Source of the DNA: Anaerolineales bacterium
Lineage (GTDB): Bacteria > Chloroflexota > Anaerolineae > Anaerolineales > E44-bin32
Assembly (NCBI GenBank): GCA_023250385.1
Contig: JAHFAU010000056.1
Coordinates: 1 to 10,664, forward strand
Length of the DNA stretch: 10,664 nt
Reading direction: 5' to 3'
The notes beneath the pieces were generated by a model. The model had not been told where the DNA came from. It was given only the letters and a program-made list of their open reading frames with translations, and did no database searches. Every line of letters begins with the position of its first letter. Position 1 is the first letter of the stretch. Shown one piece after another: positions 1 through 7,584 of the stretch. A program made the position numbers and the translations under genes.

Positions 1-327
1 GGCCGACTGGAGGAATTCGGCCCGGGCACAGTGAACCACATCTCCGCCGGGCAGTTTTTCATTTCGCGGATCGATGAAGGTTTGCTGGCGATGTGGCATC
101 GATGCACGCATCTGGGTTGCACCGTCCCCTGGATCGAGGCTGAAGGACGATTCAACTGCCCTTGTCACGGGTCGATTTTCAATCCGCGCGGCGAGGTCCT
201 CGCCGGCCCCGCGCCGCGGCCGCTTGATCTGTTCACCATTGAGATCAAGGACGGCGAGGTGTGGGTCGACACGAGTCGGCCCCTCTCCCGATCCGCGTTT
301 GACCCCTCGCAAGTAACACACATCTAG
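1..327 (+). CDS. Rieske [2Fe-2S] protein, C-terminal part (5' end outside window)
   Basis: The frame is open from the first base, so the gene starts upstream; 108 residues are visible. They form a Rieske cluster-binding fold. The first ligand box CTHLGC starts at base 103 and the second box CPCHGS starts at about base 157, giving the two Cys and two His ligands plus the two cysteines that make the structural disulfide in quinol-oxidising Rieske proteins. The lead-in (residues reading FGPGTVNHISAGQFFISR) is also typical of bc/b6f-type Rieske proteins rather than dioxygenase ferredoxins. The likely role is electron transfer from quinol to cytochrome c at the outer face of the membrane, with the N-terminal anchor outside the window. 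A GTG at 31 is only an internal Val codon. The stop is followed after 3 bases by the three-haem cytochrome, so the two are almost certainly co-transcribed. A cytochrome b gene would be expected upstream. Confidence 0.9.
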   Translation, partial: GRLEEFGPGTVNHISAGQFFISRIDEGLLAMWHRCTHLGCTVPWIEAEGRFNCPCHGSIFNPRGEVLAGPAPRPLDLFTIEIKDGEVWVDTSRPLSRSAFDPSQVTHI

Positions 328-330
328 CCG

Positions 331-1461
331 ATGCGGGAGAACTACGACCGCTACCTCAGAATCGGGCTCGGGCTGACGCTCGCCCTGGCCCTCGTGTTCG
401 GCCTGTATTGGATCCTTGAACCGTCGCGCATGGCGGCCGCGGCCGAGCGCTTGAACAGTGGACGGATCGAGCGCGGCCGGGCGAGCTTCGGGGAGAACTG
501 CGTCGCTTGCCATGGCGTGGACGGGGAGGGAGTTTCAGCCCCGGCCTTGAACAACAAGACCTTGCTGGACAGCGTATCGGATGACCTGTTGTTTTCCTTG
601 ATCCGATCCGGGGTCCCCGGCACGGCTATGCCTTCTTGGGGTCAAGCGAATGGGGGACCCTTCACCGACGAAGAGATCCGCGACCTGCTGGCTTTCATCC
701 GGAGCTGGCAGCCCACCGCCTCGGCCGCCGCCGTGCCGTCCCACGTCGCAGACCCCGCCCAGGGCGCGGCCATCTTCGCTTCCACCTGCTTTGCGTGTCA
801 TGGGCCGGAGGGGCGGGGCGGGCGCGCACCGGCGCTCAACGATCTGCAACGACTGCAGCGCTTCGACGACGAATGGTTCCGACAGACAATTTCTTTCGGC
901 CGCCCGGCCAAGGGTATGCCGACCTGGGGCACAGTGCTCTCGCCGGAGCAAATCGACGATCTGGTCGCGCTGCTTGCGGCCTGGCGTCGCGGTGAACGGG
1001 TGATGCCGGCCACACCCGCCAGCGAACACCTGGAGGCAGTTCTATTCGCCCTCTCTCAGGGCGACCCGGCCGACGCCAATTTCCACCTGTTGTCGGCGCT
1101 GAGCGTCGCCTCGCCGCTGGAAGCGGCGACCCTCCGCACTGCCCAGCAGAGCCTCGCGCGCGGCGATCTTGAAGCGGCGGCTCAGATCCTTAAGGCCGCG
1201 TTGGAGGGACCCTCCCCCGGAGACCCGCAGCAAGGCCAACAACTCTACGCCGCCAATTGCGAAGTCTGCCATGGCCTGGGCGGCGCAGGGGGCATCGGGC
1301 CGGCCCTCGCGAGCAACCCGAGCGTCCAGAGCCTCACCGACGAGGCGCTTATGGCCCTCGTCTCGGCTGGCCGTCCAGCGGCAGGCATGCCGGCCTGGGA
1401 GAGTCGGCTCTCAACCGAAGAGATTCAGCACATCATTGCCTTGCTGCGCACGTGGCAGTAG
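331..1461 (+). CDS. Membrane-anchored three-haem cytochrome c (three class I domains)
   Basis: This 376-residue protein has a single N-terminal membrane segment (about residues 10-30) with a positively charged start, so it is probably exported and anchored. Three class I cytochrome c domains follow, each with a CxxCH haem site and a downstream Met in an xMPxW box: CVACH at 57-61 with Met100, CFACH at 153-157 with Met196, and CEVCH at 310-314 with Met353. Domains 1 and 2 are adjacent. Domains 2 and 3 are separated by a roughly 70-residue Ala/Leu-rich stretch (about 225-295) that looks helical and TPR-like. The likely role is to accept electrons from the Rieske protein encoded 3 bases upstream and pass them to a terminal oxidase or other acceptor. 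Three haem domains in one chain is larger than a normal cytochrome c1 or mono-haem c. The ATG lies directly before the membrane segment, so the start is secure. Confidence 0.93.
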   Translation: MRENYDRYLRIGLGLTLALALVFGLYWILEPSRMAAAAERLNSGRIERGRASFGENCVACHGVDGEGVSAPALNNKTLLDSVSDDLLFSLIRSGVPGTAMPSWGQANGGPFTDEEIRDLLAFIRSWQPTASAAAVPSHVADPAQGAAIFASTCFACHGPEGRGGRAPALNDLQRLQRFDDEWFRQTISFGRPAKGMPTWGTVLSPEQIDDLVALLAAWRRGERVMPATPASEHLEAVLFALSQGDPADANFHLLSALSVASPLEAATLRTAQQSLARGDLEAAAQILKAALEGPSPGDPQQGQQLYAANCEVCHGLGGAGGIGPALASNPSVQSLTDEALMALVSAGRPAAGMPAWESRLSTEEIQHIIALLRTWQ

Positions 1462-1646
1462 ACAGCAGATCTCTGAGCGGCCGCACGGTCGGGTCCAGGG
1501 TGAATCGAACTCTTGCTGGCCGGATTCGTGTTCCGCCGAACCAGCCGAATGTCATCGGCTTAGGCTGCACTTTGCCACTGGCGGCCGGTCGCCGGGTTTG
1601 CCATCGTGAGATCAGAGGTTCCAGCAGGCTACTGGGAGATTCGCAA
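1462..1646. other. Intergenic stretch between cytochrome and small Cys protein
   Basis: I see no convincing gene here. A short inverted repeat (arms AGCCGA and TCGGCT at 1543-1548 and 1555-1560, 6-base loop) could form a weak hairpin, but no T tract follows it. No clear -35/-10 pair was found, so whether the small gene at 1647 has its own promoter or is read from the cytochrome operon is undecided. Confidence 0.4.
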
Positions 1647-1874
1647 ATGGCTGCCACTGAGTGGGTTGTATTAAGGGAACTTTGGTGCGAGCGGGCCGGC
1701 CGCCAGGCTAAGCTACTTGAACAGCGGGTCTATCCCGCGGAGATCCTGCCAGAGAGCTTGGGGTATCGGGTGCTCGCCCGCAAGTGTGACAGCGCGATAG
1801 AGTGCAACCTGCGGGAATTCCCCTGCAGGTGGGCGTACACTCAGCCAGAGCACGATCCCTTCGCTCTGGCCTGA
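1647..1874 (+). CDS. Small Cys-containing protein, possible metal- or Fe-S-binding (75 aa)
   Basis: This short gene reads MAATEWVVLRELWCERAGRQ at its start and ends in a Cys- and aromatic-rich tail. Cysteines sit at residues 14, 47, 53 and 60. The last three form C-x5-C-x6-C, followed by RWAY and a DPF near the end. The gene has a ribosome binding site (GGGAG at 1634-1638, 8 bases before the ATG) and ends 31 bases before a strong terminator hairpin, which together argue that it is real. The same frame is open upstream into the cytochrome gene, but that part is an out-of-frame overlap; the RBS decides the start. I recall small proteins of this type in Chloroflexota genomes but cannot name a family or function. 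Four cysteines could hold zinc or an Fe-S cluster, and there is no signal peptide, so it is probably cytoplasmic. This is inference from composition only. Confidence 0.72.
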   Translation: MAATEWVVLRELWCERAGRQAKLLEQRVYPAEILPESLGYRVLARKCDSAIECNLREFPCRWAYTQPEHDPFALA

Positions 1875-1905
1875 GCCCCGGCGTGGCCGATTCAGGTCGA
1901 AACGC

Positions 1906-1933
1906 GAGCCCGCCTCCAACCGGAGGCGGGTTC
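1906..1933. terminator. Hairpin terminator, probably bidirectional, between convergent genes
   Basis: A perfect 9-bp GC-rich stem (CCCGCCTCC / GGAGGCGGG, 1909-1917 and 1922-1930) with a 4-base loop AACC extends to 12 bp through GAG/TTC, including one G-T pair. It lies 31 bases past the stop of the plus-strand small gene and 25 bases past the stop of the minus-strand PFOR gene, so it can serve both. The T tracts are short (TTCTC on plus, a TTT a few bases on for minus), so termination strength is uncertain. Confidence 0.75.
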
Positions 1934-1958
1934 TCATCAGCCAGGGCAGCGCGGGCTG

Positions 1959-4900
1959 TCAGGCGACGACCGGCGTTTCCTTCTTCTCCTGGGCTCGTGC
2001 CAGACGCTCGTAGCGAGCCCACTGCTCGGCCACATCCCGTTCGGCTGCTGCGAGCAACTCGGCTGCCCGCTGCGGGTGGCTCCGGGTGAGCACCCGGAAG
2101 CGCCCCTCAGCATACAGATAGTCTGCGAGCGGCAAGTCCGGTGCCCGCGAGTCCAGCTGCAGCGGGTTCTCGCCATCGGCGGCCCGGCGCGGGTCGAAGC
2201 GGTAGAGCGGCCAATAGCCGGAGCGAACGGCCCGATCCTGCTGGTCAAGTCCATTTCGCAGGTCGTACCCATGTGCGATGCAGGGTGAGTAGGCGATGAT
2301 CAGCGAGGGACCCGGGAAGCTCTGTGCCTCCAAAAAGGACCGCAAGGTCTGGCGGTCGTCGGCGCCCATCGCCACCTGGGCCACGTACACATTTTCGTAG
2401 GTCATGGCCATCAACCCCAGGTTTTTCTTGGGCGTTGCCTTTCCGGCCGACGCAAACTTGGCGACCGCCGCGCGGGGGGTCGCCTTGGACTGCTGGCCGC
2501 CAGTGTTCGAGTACACCTCGGTGTCCAGCACCAGAATGTTCACGTCTTTTCCGGAAGCCAGCACGTGGTCGAGCCCTCCGTAGCCGATGTCGTAGGCCCA
2601 GCCGTCTCCCCCAACGATCCACACGGTCTTGTGGACCAGGACATCTGTGAGTTCCAGCAGACGCTGCGCCGGCTCGGACTGCAGCGTGGCGAGCCGTGCC
2701 TTGAGCGCAGTAACTCGCTCTCGCTGCGCCTGTAACAGCCCCTCATCCGCCTGGTCGGCTTGCAGCAGAGCCTGCGCCAGCTCCCGGCCGATCTCCTCCT
2801 GCAGCTCGCTCAGCAGTTGCTTGGCGGTCGCCAGTTTCTGATCGAGGGCGATCCGCATTCCCAGTCCGAATTCAGCATTGTCCTCGAACAGCGAATTCGA
2901 CCAGGCCGGCCCTCGACCGTCCTGGTTGATCGTCCACGGGTGGGTCGGAAGGTTGCCGCCATAAATGGAAGAGCATCCGGTGGCGTTGGCGATCAGTGCC
3001 CGGTCGCCGAACAGCTGGCTCAGCAGCTTCAGGTATGGAGTCTCTCCGCAGCCGGCGCAGGCCCCCGAGAACTCGAAGAGCGGCTGGAGCAATTGCGAAT
3101 ACTTGACCTGGTTGAGCGGCAGCTTAGTCCGATCCAGCTCGGGCAACCGGACGAAGAAGTCCCAATTGGCGCGCTCCCGCTCTCGCAACGGCCGCTGCGG
3201 GGACATGTTGATCGCCCGCCGCTTCGGCTCGGCCTTGTCCTTGACCGGGCAGACCTCGAAGCAGAGCGCGCAGCCGGTGCACTGCTCCGGCTCGACCTGG
3301 AGGGTGTACACCCGGTCCTTGTACTCTTTGAACCGAGCTGGGGCGGAGCGAAAACCGTGCGGGGCCGCTTGCAGCAGTGCCGGGTCATATACCTTCTGCC
3401 GAATCACCGCATGCGGGCAGACGAACACGCACTTGCCGCACTGGATGCACAAGTCGATATCCCAAACCGGGATTTCTTGCGCCAGATTGCGCCGCTCCCA
3501 TTGGCTGGTGCCGGGTGGGTAAGCACCGTCCGCCGGAAGCGCACTGACCGGGAGCCGGTCGCCGTCACCGGCGACCATTACGCCGATCACTTCTCGAACG
3601 AAGTCGGGCGCCACCGGTGCGACCGGTGGTTGCCGGTCGAAGTCGCTAGTCGCCTTGCGTGGTACCGATACCGAATGGAGTTGATTGAGCGCTGCCTCGA
3701 CTGCGTTGAAATTGCGGCGGACCACCTCCCGGCCGCGCTTGCCGTAGGTCTTCTCAATTCCCCGCTTGATCGATTCGACTGCGTCTTCCAGCGGGAGGAT
3801 ATGGGTCAAGGCGAAGAAGCTGATCTGCATGACCGTGTTGATCCGCTGCCCCAGACCGGCCTCCCGAGCCACCCGCACTGCGTCAATCACGTGGAAGCGA
3901 AGCTGCTTGTCGAGGATCGCCCGCTGAACGCTGCGGGGCAGCTGGTCCCAAACTTCCTCGGGTCCGTAGGGGCTGTTCAGCAGCAGAGTGGCGCCCGGCT
4001 TGGCCAGCCGCAACACCTCGAACTGCTCGATGAAATCGAATTGATGGCAGGCTATGAAGTCTGCCGATTGGATCAGGTACGGTGCGCGGATCGGACGTGA
4101 GCCGAAGCGCAAGTGGGATACCGTGCGTGACCCGGCCTTCTTGGAGTCGAGCACAAAGTAGCCCTGGGCGTGTTTGCTGGTCTGTTCACCGATGATCGTG
4201 ATGGTGTTCTTGTTGGCACTCACCGTGCCGTCCGCACCCAGGCCGTAGAAGACTGCCTGCACTGCGTCGCCCAGGTCGAGTTCGAAGTTTGGATCGACTG
4301 CCAGACTGGTGTGGGTGAGGTCATCCTCGATCCCGATCGTGAAGTGGTTCTTCGGCTGAGGATGGGCCAGTTCGTCCAGGACGGCCTTGGCCATCCCCGG
4401 AGTGAATTCCTTGGAGCCCAGACCGTATCGGCCGCCGACCACAATCGGGTAGCGCCCGGCTTCGGCCAGCGCGGCGCGCACGTCCAGGTACAACGGTTCG
4501 CCGAGGCTTCCCGGTTCCTTGGTCCGATCCAACACGGCCAGTGCCCGAACCGTTCGAGGCAGGGCGGCCGCAAATTGCTTCCCGTCAAATGGGCGATAGA
4601 GCCGGACTTTCAGCACCCCAACCTTCTCACCCCGTTCGGCGAGGCACTCCACGGTCTGCTCCACCGTCTCGGCACCAGAGCCCATAAGCACCACCACCCG
4701 CTCGGCGTCCGGGACACCGGCGTATTCGAAGAGCCGGTACGGGCGGCCGGTCAGGGCTGCGAAGCGATCCATCACCCCTTGGACGATCTCAGGACAAGCT
4801 TGGTAATAAGAATTCACTGTCTCCCGGGCCTGGAAATAGACGTCCGGGTTCTGGGCGGTGCCGCGGATCGTGGGATGATCGGGCGTGAGGCCCCGCTTGA

Positions 4901-5510
4901 AATGAGCGAGGATCAGGTTACCGTCGATCAAATCCGCCAGCTCGTCGTTGCTCAACAGCCGAATCTTGTTGATCTCGTGCGAGGTGCGGAAGCCGTCGAA
5001 GAAATGCAAGAACGGAATCCGGGTTTCGAGGGTTGCCGCCTGGGCAATGGCGGCGAAGTCCTGCGCCTCCTGCACCGAATTGGAGGCCAAGAGCGCAAAG
5101 CCGGTGCTGCGAGCGGCCATGACGTCGCTGTGATCGCCGAATATCGAGAGAGCCTGGGTGGCCAGCGAACGGGCCGCAACATGGAACACCGCCGGGGTGA
5201 GCTCGCCGGCAATCTTGTACATGTTGGGAATCATGAGCAGCAGCCCCTGTGAGGCGGTGAAGGTTGTCGTGAGTGAACCGACTTGCAGCGCGCCGTGCAC
5301 TGCGCCGGCCGCTCCGCCCTCGGACTGCATTTCGACCACCTGGGGAACCGTTCCCCACAAGTTCGGTCGGCCGTCCGCCGCCCATTGATCCGCCCACTCG
5401 CCCATTGCGGAGGCCGGGGTGATCGGATAGATGGCGATCACTTCGTTCAGCAAGTAGGCGACTCGGGCGACGGCTTCGTTGCCGTCGAGGGTCCCAATCG
5501 AATCAGGCAT
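1959..5510 (-). CDS. nifJ: Pyruvate:ferredoxin (flavodoxin) oxidoreductase, single-chain
   Basis: This 1183-residue enzyme catalyses pyruvate + CoA + 2 oxidised ferredoxin to acetyl-CoA + CO2 + reduced ferredoxin. All parts of the one-chain PFOR are present in order: the pyruvate-binding N-terminal domain with YPITP at 28-32; the transketolase-like and gamma domains; a dicluster ferredoxin domain with Cys688/691/694/698 and Cys744/747/750/754; and the TPP domain with GDGWAYDIG from 968 and SNTGGQ from 1001. The proximal cluster ligands are Cys818, 821, 846 and 1077. The start at 5510 is chosen because GAGGA (5519-5523) lies 8 bases before this ATG and overlaps the stop of the upstream stress-protein gene. 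An open extension to 5627 only overlaps that gene. The chain ends about 106 residues after Cys1077, so it lacks the C-terminal extension that protects the Desulfovibrio africanus enzyme from oxygen. It is the last gene of the minus-strand cluster. Confidence 0.97.
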   Translation of the reverse strand: MPDSIGTLDGNEAVARVAYLLNEVIAIYPITPASAMGEWADQWAADGRPNLWGTVPQVVEMQSEGGAAGAVHGALQVGSLTTTFTASQGLLLMIPNMYKIAGELTPAVFHVAARSLATQALSIFGDHSDVMAARSTGFALLASNSVQEAQDFAAIAQAATLETRIPFLHFFDGFRTSHEINKIRLLSNDELADLIDGNLILAHFKRGLTPDHPTIRGTAQNPDVYFQARETVNSYYQACPEIVQGVMDRFAALTGRPYRLFEYAGVPDAERVVVLMGSGAETVEQTVECLAERGEKVGVLKVRLYRPFDGKQFAAALPRTVRALAVLDRTKEPGSLGEPLYLDVRAALAEAGRYPIVVGGRYGLGSKEFTPGMAKAVLDELAHPQPKNHFTIGIEDDLTHTSLAVDPNFELDLGDAVQAVFYGLGADGTVSANKNTITIIGEQTSKHAQGYFVLDSKKAGSRTVSHLRFGSRPIRAPYLIQSADFIACHQFDFIEQFEVLRLAKPGATLLLNSPYGPEEVWDQLPRSVQRAILDKQLRFHVIDAVRVAREAGLGQRINTVMQISFFALTHILPLEDAVESIKRGIEKTYGKRGREVVRRNFNAVEAALNQLHSVSVPRKATSDFDRQPPVAPVAPDFVREVIGVMVAGDGDRLPVSALPADGAYPPGTSQWERRNLAQEIPVWDIDLCIQCGKCVFVCPHAVIRQKVYDPALLQAAPHGFRSAPARFKEYKDRVYTLQVEPEQCTGCALCFEVCPVKDKAEPKRRAINMSPQRPLRERERANWDFFVRLPELDRTKLPLNQVKYSQLLQPLFEFSGACAGCGETPYLKLLSQLFGDRALIANATGCSSIYGGNLPTHPWTINQDGRGPAWSNSLFEDNAEFGLGMRIALDQKLATAKQLLSELQEEIGRELAQALLQADQADEGLLQAQRERVTALKARLATLQSEPAQRLLELTDVLVHKTVWIVGGDGWAYDIGYGGLDHVLASGKDVNILVLDTEVYSNTGGQQSKATPRAAVAKFASAGKATPKKNLGLMAMTYENVYVAQVAMGADDRQTLRSFLEAQSFPGPSLIIAYSPCIAHGYDLRNGLDQQDRAVRSGYWPLYRFDPRRAADGENPLQLDSRAPDLPLADYLYAEGRFRVLTRSHPQRAAELLAAAERDVAEQWARYERLARAQEKKETPVVA

Positions 5511-5521
5511 GCGAGAATTCC

Positions 5522-6502
5522 TCAGTTCACCCTGCGGTCGGAGAGCTCCACGGGTTGCGGTGCCGACTGGCGATCGCCGACCTCCAGCCGGCGGGCAGAA
5601 CCCGCGGGCACGATGAGCATCGAGCAACCCGAGGCTCGCACAACCTTCTCGGTGACGCTCCCGTGTACCCAGCGGTTCACGCCGGATCTCCCGTGGGTCG
5701 CCATAACGATGAGATCTACACTGTAGCGGGCGGCATAATCCAAGATCGTCGAAGCTGCCGTGCCGCTGGCAACCACGGTCTTCGGATCAGACCCTGCCCG
5801 GCGGTAAGCCCGCCCGAGGCGCTCCAAGTAGCTCTCAACCGTCCGGTAGGGGTGCTGGAGCAGCCGATCGCCGAGGCCCCGCTCGAGCAAATCGAGTTGC
5901 CGCGCCATCCCCTCGTCCATTGCCAGGTCAGTTACCGAGCGAAGCAGCGTGACCGGGCAGTCCAGCCTCGCAGCCAGCTCGATCCCAGGTTCCAGCGCCC
6001 GTTCGGACAATTCGGAGCCGTCGAGGGTGATCAGTACGTTTCGGATCGGCTGCTCAGACCGCACGATGAGGACCGGGCAGCGGGCGGCTCTCAACACGCG
6101 CTCTACCACGCTCCCCATCACCCAGCGGGCGATGCCGGAATAGCCGTGGGAGGACATCACGATGAGATCGATGCCTTCCAGGGATGCGGTGTCGACGATC
6201 ACTGATGCCGGGTCGCCCTCGGATAGGAGTATTCGCAGGCGCATGGCGGAACCTGAGACTCGCCGGCTGAGCGCTTGCAGATACTCTCTCGATTCCTGGG
6301 CGGAGCGTTCCAACGCCTGTTGCGGCCAGAGCAGCCCGTAATCGAATAGGCCGGATGGCCCGGGCTCGAACATGGTTTTGGCCTCCGGCACCCGGAGCAG
6401 GAAGAGCTCGTGATCGGGGGCCGTGGCCAGGCTCACGGCCGGCTGGAGTGCCCGCTCGGCCAAACGAGAACCATCGAGTGGAACGAGGATTCGCTCGAAC
6501 AT
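5522..6502 (-). CDS. Universal stress protein, tandem UspA domains
   Basis: This 326-residue protein is made of two UspA domains, about 1-148 and 153-299. Each starts with a beta strand and DGS motif (ILVPLDGS at 5-12, VLITLDGS at 156-163) and each carries an ATP-binding loop of the form x-2x-G-9x-G-S: SSHG at 117-120 with GS at 130-131, and ATHG at 268-271 with GS at 281-282. Intact loops suggest nucleotide binding, as in ATP-binding Usp proteins. The last 25 residues are polar and variable. The start is fixed by a near-perfect ribosome binding site, AGGAGGT at 6508-6514, 5 bases before the ATG; the longer open frame upstream overlaps the VKOR gene and is rejected. The gene sits 20 bases after the thioredoxin-VKOR gene, and its stop overlaps the RBS of the PFOR gene, so translation of the two may be linked. 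Tandem Usp proteins are typical members of hypoxia/dormancy regulons. Confidence 0.95.
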   Translation of the reverse strand: MFERILVPLDGSRLAERALQPAVSLATAPDHELFLLRVPEAKTMFEPGPSGLFDYGLLWPQQALERSAQESREYLQALSRRVSGSAMRLRILLSEGDPASVIVDTASLEGIDLIVMSSHGYSGIARWVMGSVVERVLRAARCPVLIVRSEQPIRNVLITLDGSELSERALEPGIELAARLDCPVTLLRSVTDLAMDEGMARQLDLLERGLGDRLLQHPYRTVESYLERLGRAYRRAGSDPKTVVASGTAASTILDYAARYSVDLIVMATHGRSGVNRWVHGSVTEKVVRASGCSMLIVPAGSARRLEVGDRQSAPQPVELSDRRVN

Positions 6503-6522
6503 TTTGCACCTCCTAGACACGG

Positions 6523-7584
6523 CTAGGCTGACTGGCGGGCGCGGGGGAAAGCCGGCCTGGCGGTCAACCACATGAGGGCCGTGATGAGAATTGCAGATGT
6601 CAGGCACCAGGAGCAGGTGGCTCCGATCACAAACGGTTCCAGAAACGTTAGATAAATTGCAAACAACGTCCCGCCGAGGGTCAGGGGTAGCAGCAGGGTG
6701 GCCGCCCTGCTCGCGGATTGCCCACCCCCAAACTTGGCGATCGCCCAGACGACCAAGATGGCTCCGAAGCCGAGCAGACCCACCACGCCGACCGGGATGA
6801 CCCCGAACAACCGCGCGTATTGGCTCTGCTGGACGGCATCGCAATCGCCGACCGGTCCACAGAAGGCCTCCAGGTTGCCAGTCCCAACAACGGTCAGGTA
6901 GCCGGAGATCAGCAACCCGGCAGTGCCAAGCAGCGGGATTACCCATCTGCCAAGGTCGGAGCTGCTCTCCATAGCGGCACTCTTGCGCAGGCTGCGCGGC
7001 CGATTCCGGTACGCGTTCACCCGGGAGACGACTTGGTACACGCTCACCAACATTCCCACCAGGACCACAATCGCCAGTCCATTCCCCAGTGGATCCCGCC
7101 CTACTCGGTCAGCGATGCTCTTGCCCTCGACCCCGACTAATCCGTCGGCCGTGAAACGCGGGAATTGATCCGCAAACATTCCGAATCCTGGCAGGGAAGG
7201 GAATGCAACTCCGCCGCGATTTAGGCTTGCCTGGACCAGCCCCGGGAACCGCTGTGGGATCTCCTCGGCACCGACCAGGACCTCCTGCCCGATGATCAAC
7301 GTGGGGACCCCTCGCCGCTGATCTGAAATCTGGAAGGTGTCAATTGCGGCCTGGTAGAGAGCCTGGCCGCGAGCGGTCGCGATGTCAGCGGCCAGGATTT
7401 CCAGCTGGTCGCCGAGGGCCTCAAGCAACGGCGGGAGATCCTCGGTCATGACCTTGTGGCAATACGGGCAGGTCGGCGTGTAGAACAGTATCGCTTGCGC
7501 GACCGGCGTCTGGAGAGCCACTGGGCGGGCCAGGTTCGTGGCCAGGAGCAGGATCAGGGACAATGCACGCGCCGCGGCAATCAC
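6523..7584 (-). CDS. Thioredoxin-like / VKOR fusion, disulfide-forming membrane protein
   Basis: This 353-residue protein has an N-terminal signal or anchor segment (about 5-25). A thioredoxin/glutaredoxin-like domain follows, with CPYC at 39-42 and cis-Pro at Val93-Pro94. A single membrane segment (about 168-188) leads into a VKOR domain with four more membrane segments. VKOR hallmarks are the loop cysteines Cys242 and Cys248 (FCGPVGDCDAV) and the quinone-side CSWC at 324-327. Known VKOR homologues oxidise a thioredoxin-like partner and pass electrons to quinone, replacing DsbB; here the partner is built in, on the outer side of the membrane. The order is thioredoxin first, VKOR second, the opposite of the well-studied cyanobacterial fusion. 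The start is GTG at 7584, overlapping the upstream stop as GTGA, so it is translationally coupled to the receiver gene. Clients could include c-type cytochromes and other exported proteins. Confidence 0.93.
   Translation of the reverse strand: MIAAARALSLILLLATNLARPVALQTPVAQAILFYTPTCPYCHKVMTEDLPPLLEALGDQLEILAADIATARGQALYQAAIDTFQISDQRRGVPTLIIGQEVLVGAEEIPQRFPGLVQASLNRGGVAFPSLPGFGMFADQFPRFTADGLVGVEGKSIADRVGRDPLGNGLAIVVLVGMLVSVYQVVSRVNAYRNRPRSLRKSAAMESSSDLGRWVIPLLGTAGLLISGYLTVVGTGNLEAFCGPVGDCDAVQQSQYARLFGVIPVGVVGLLGFGAILVVWAIAKFGGGQSASRAATLLLPLTLGGTLFAIYLTFLEPFVIGATCSWCLTSAILITALMWLTARPAFPRARQSA

Noticed and set aside
535..1029. Open frame antisense to the three-haem cytochrome
   Set aside because: It is a shadow of the cytochrome gene, which has three intact haem sites; no motif in the antisense product.
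1490..1520. tRNA-like piece on the minus strand (GAGTTCGATTCACC resembles a T-arm)
   Set aside because: The T-stem does not pair, no matching acceptor 5' strand or anticodon arm is found, and there is no CCA end; chance similarity.
2760..5252. Two long open frames on the plus strand (2760-4100 and 4170-5252) opposite the PFOR gene
   Set aside because: They lie fully antisense to a strongly conserved PFOR. Their translations look like low-information Arg/Gly/Leu-rich shadows of GC-rich codon use, and no ribosome binding site or domain is visible.
5511..5627. 39-residue N-terminal extension of PFOR
   Set aside because: It overlaps the stress-protein coding end, has no family resemblance, and a good RBS sits directly before the ATG at 5510.
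6503..6946. N-terminal extension of the universal stress protein
   Set aside because: It overlaps the VKOR gene out of frame. AGGAGGT, 5 bases before the ATG at 6502, fixes the start.
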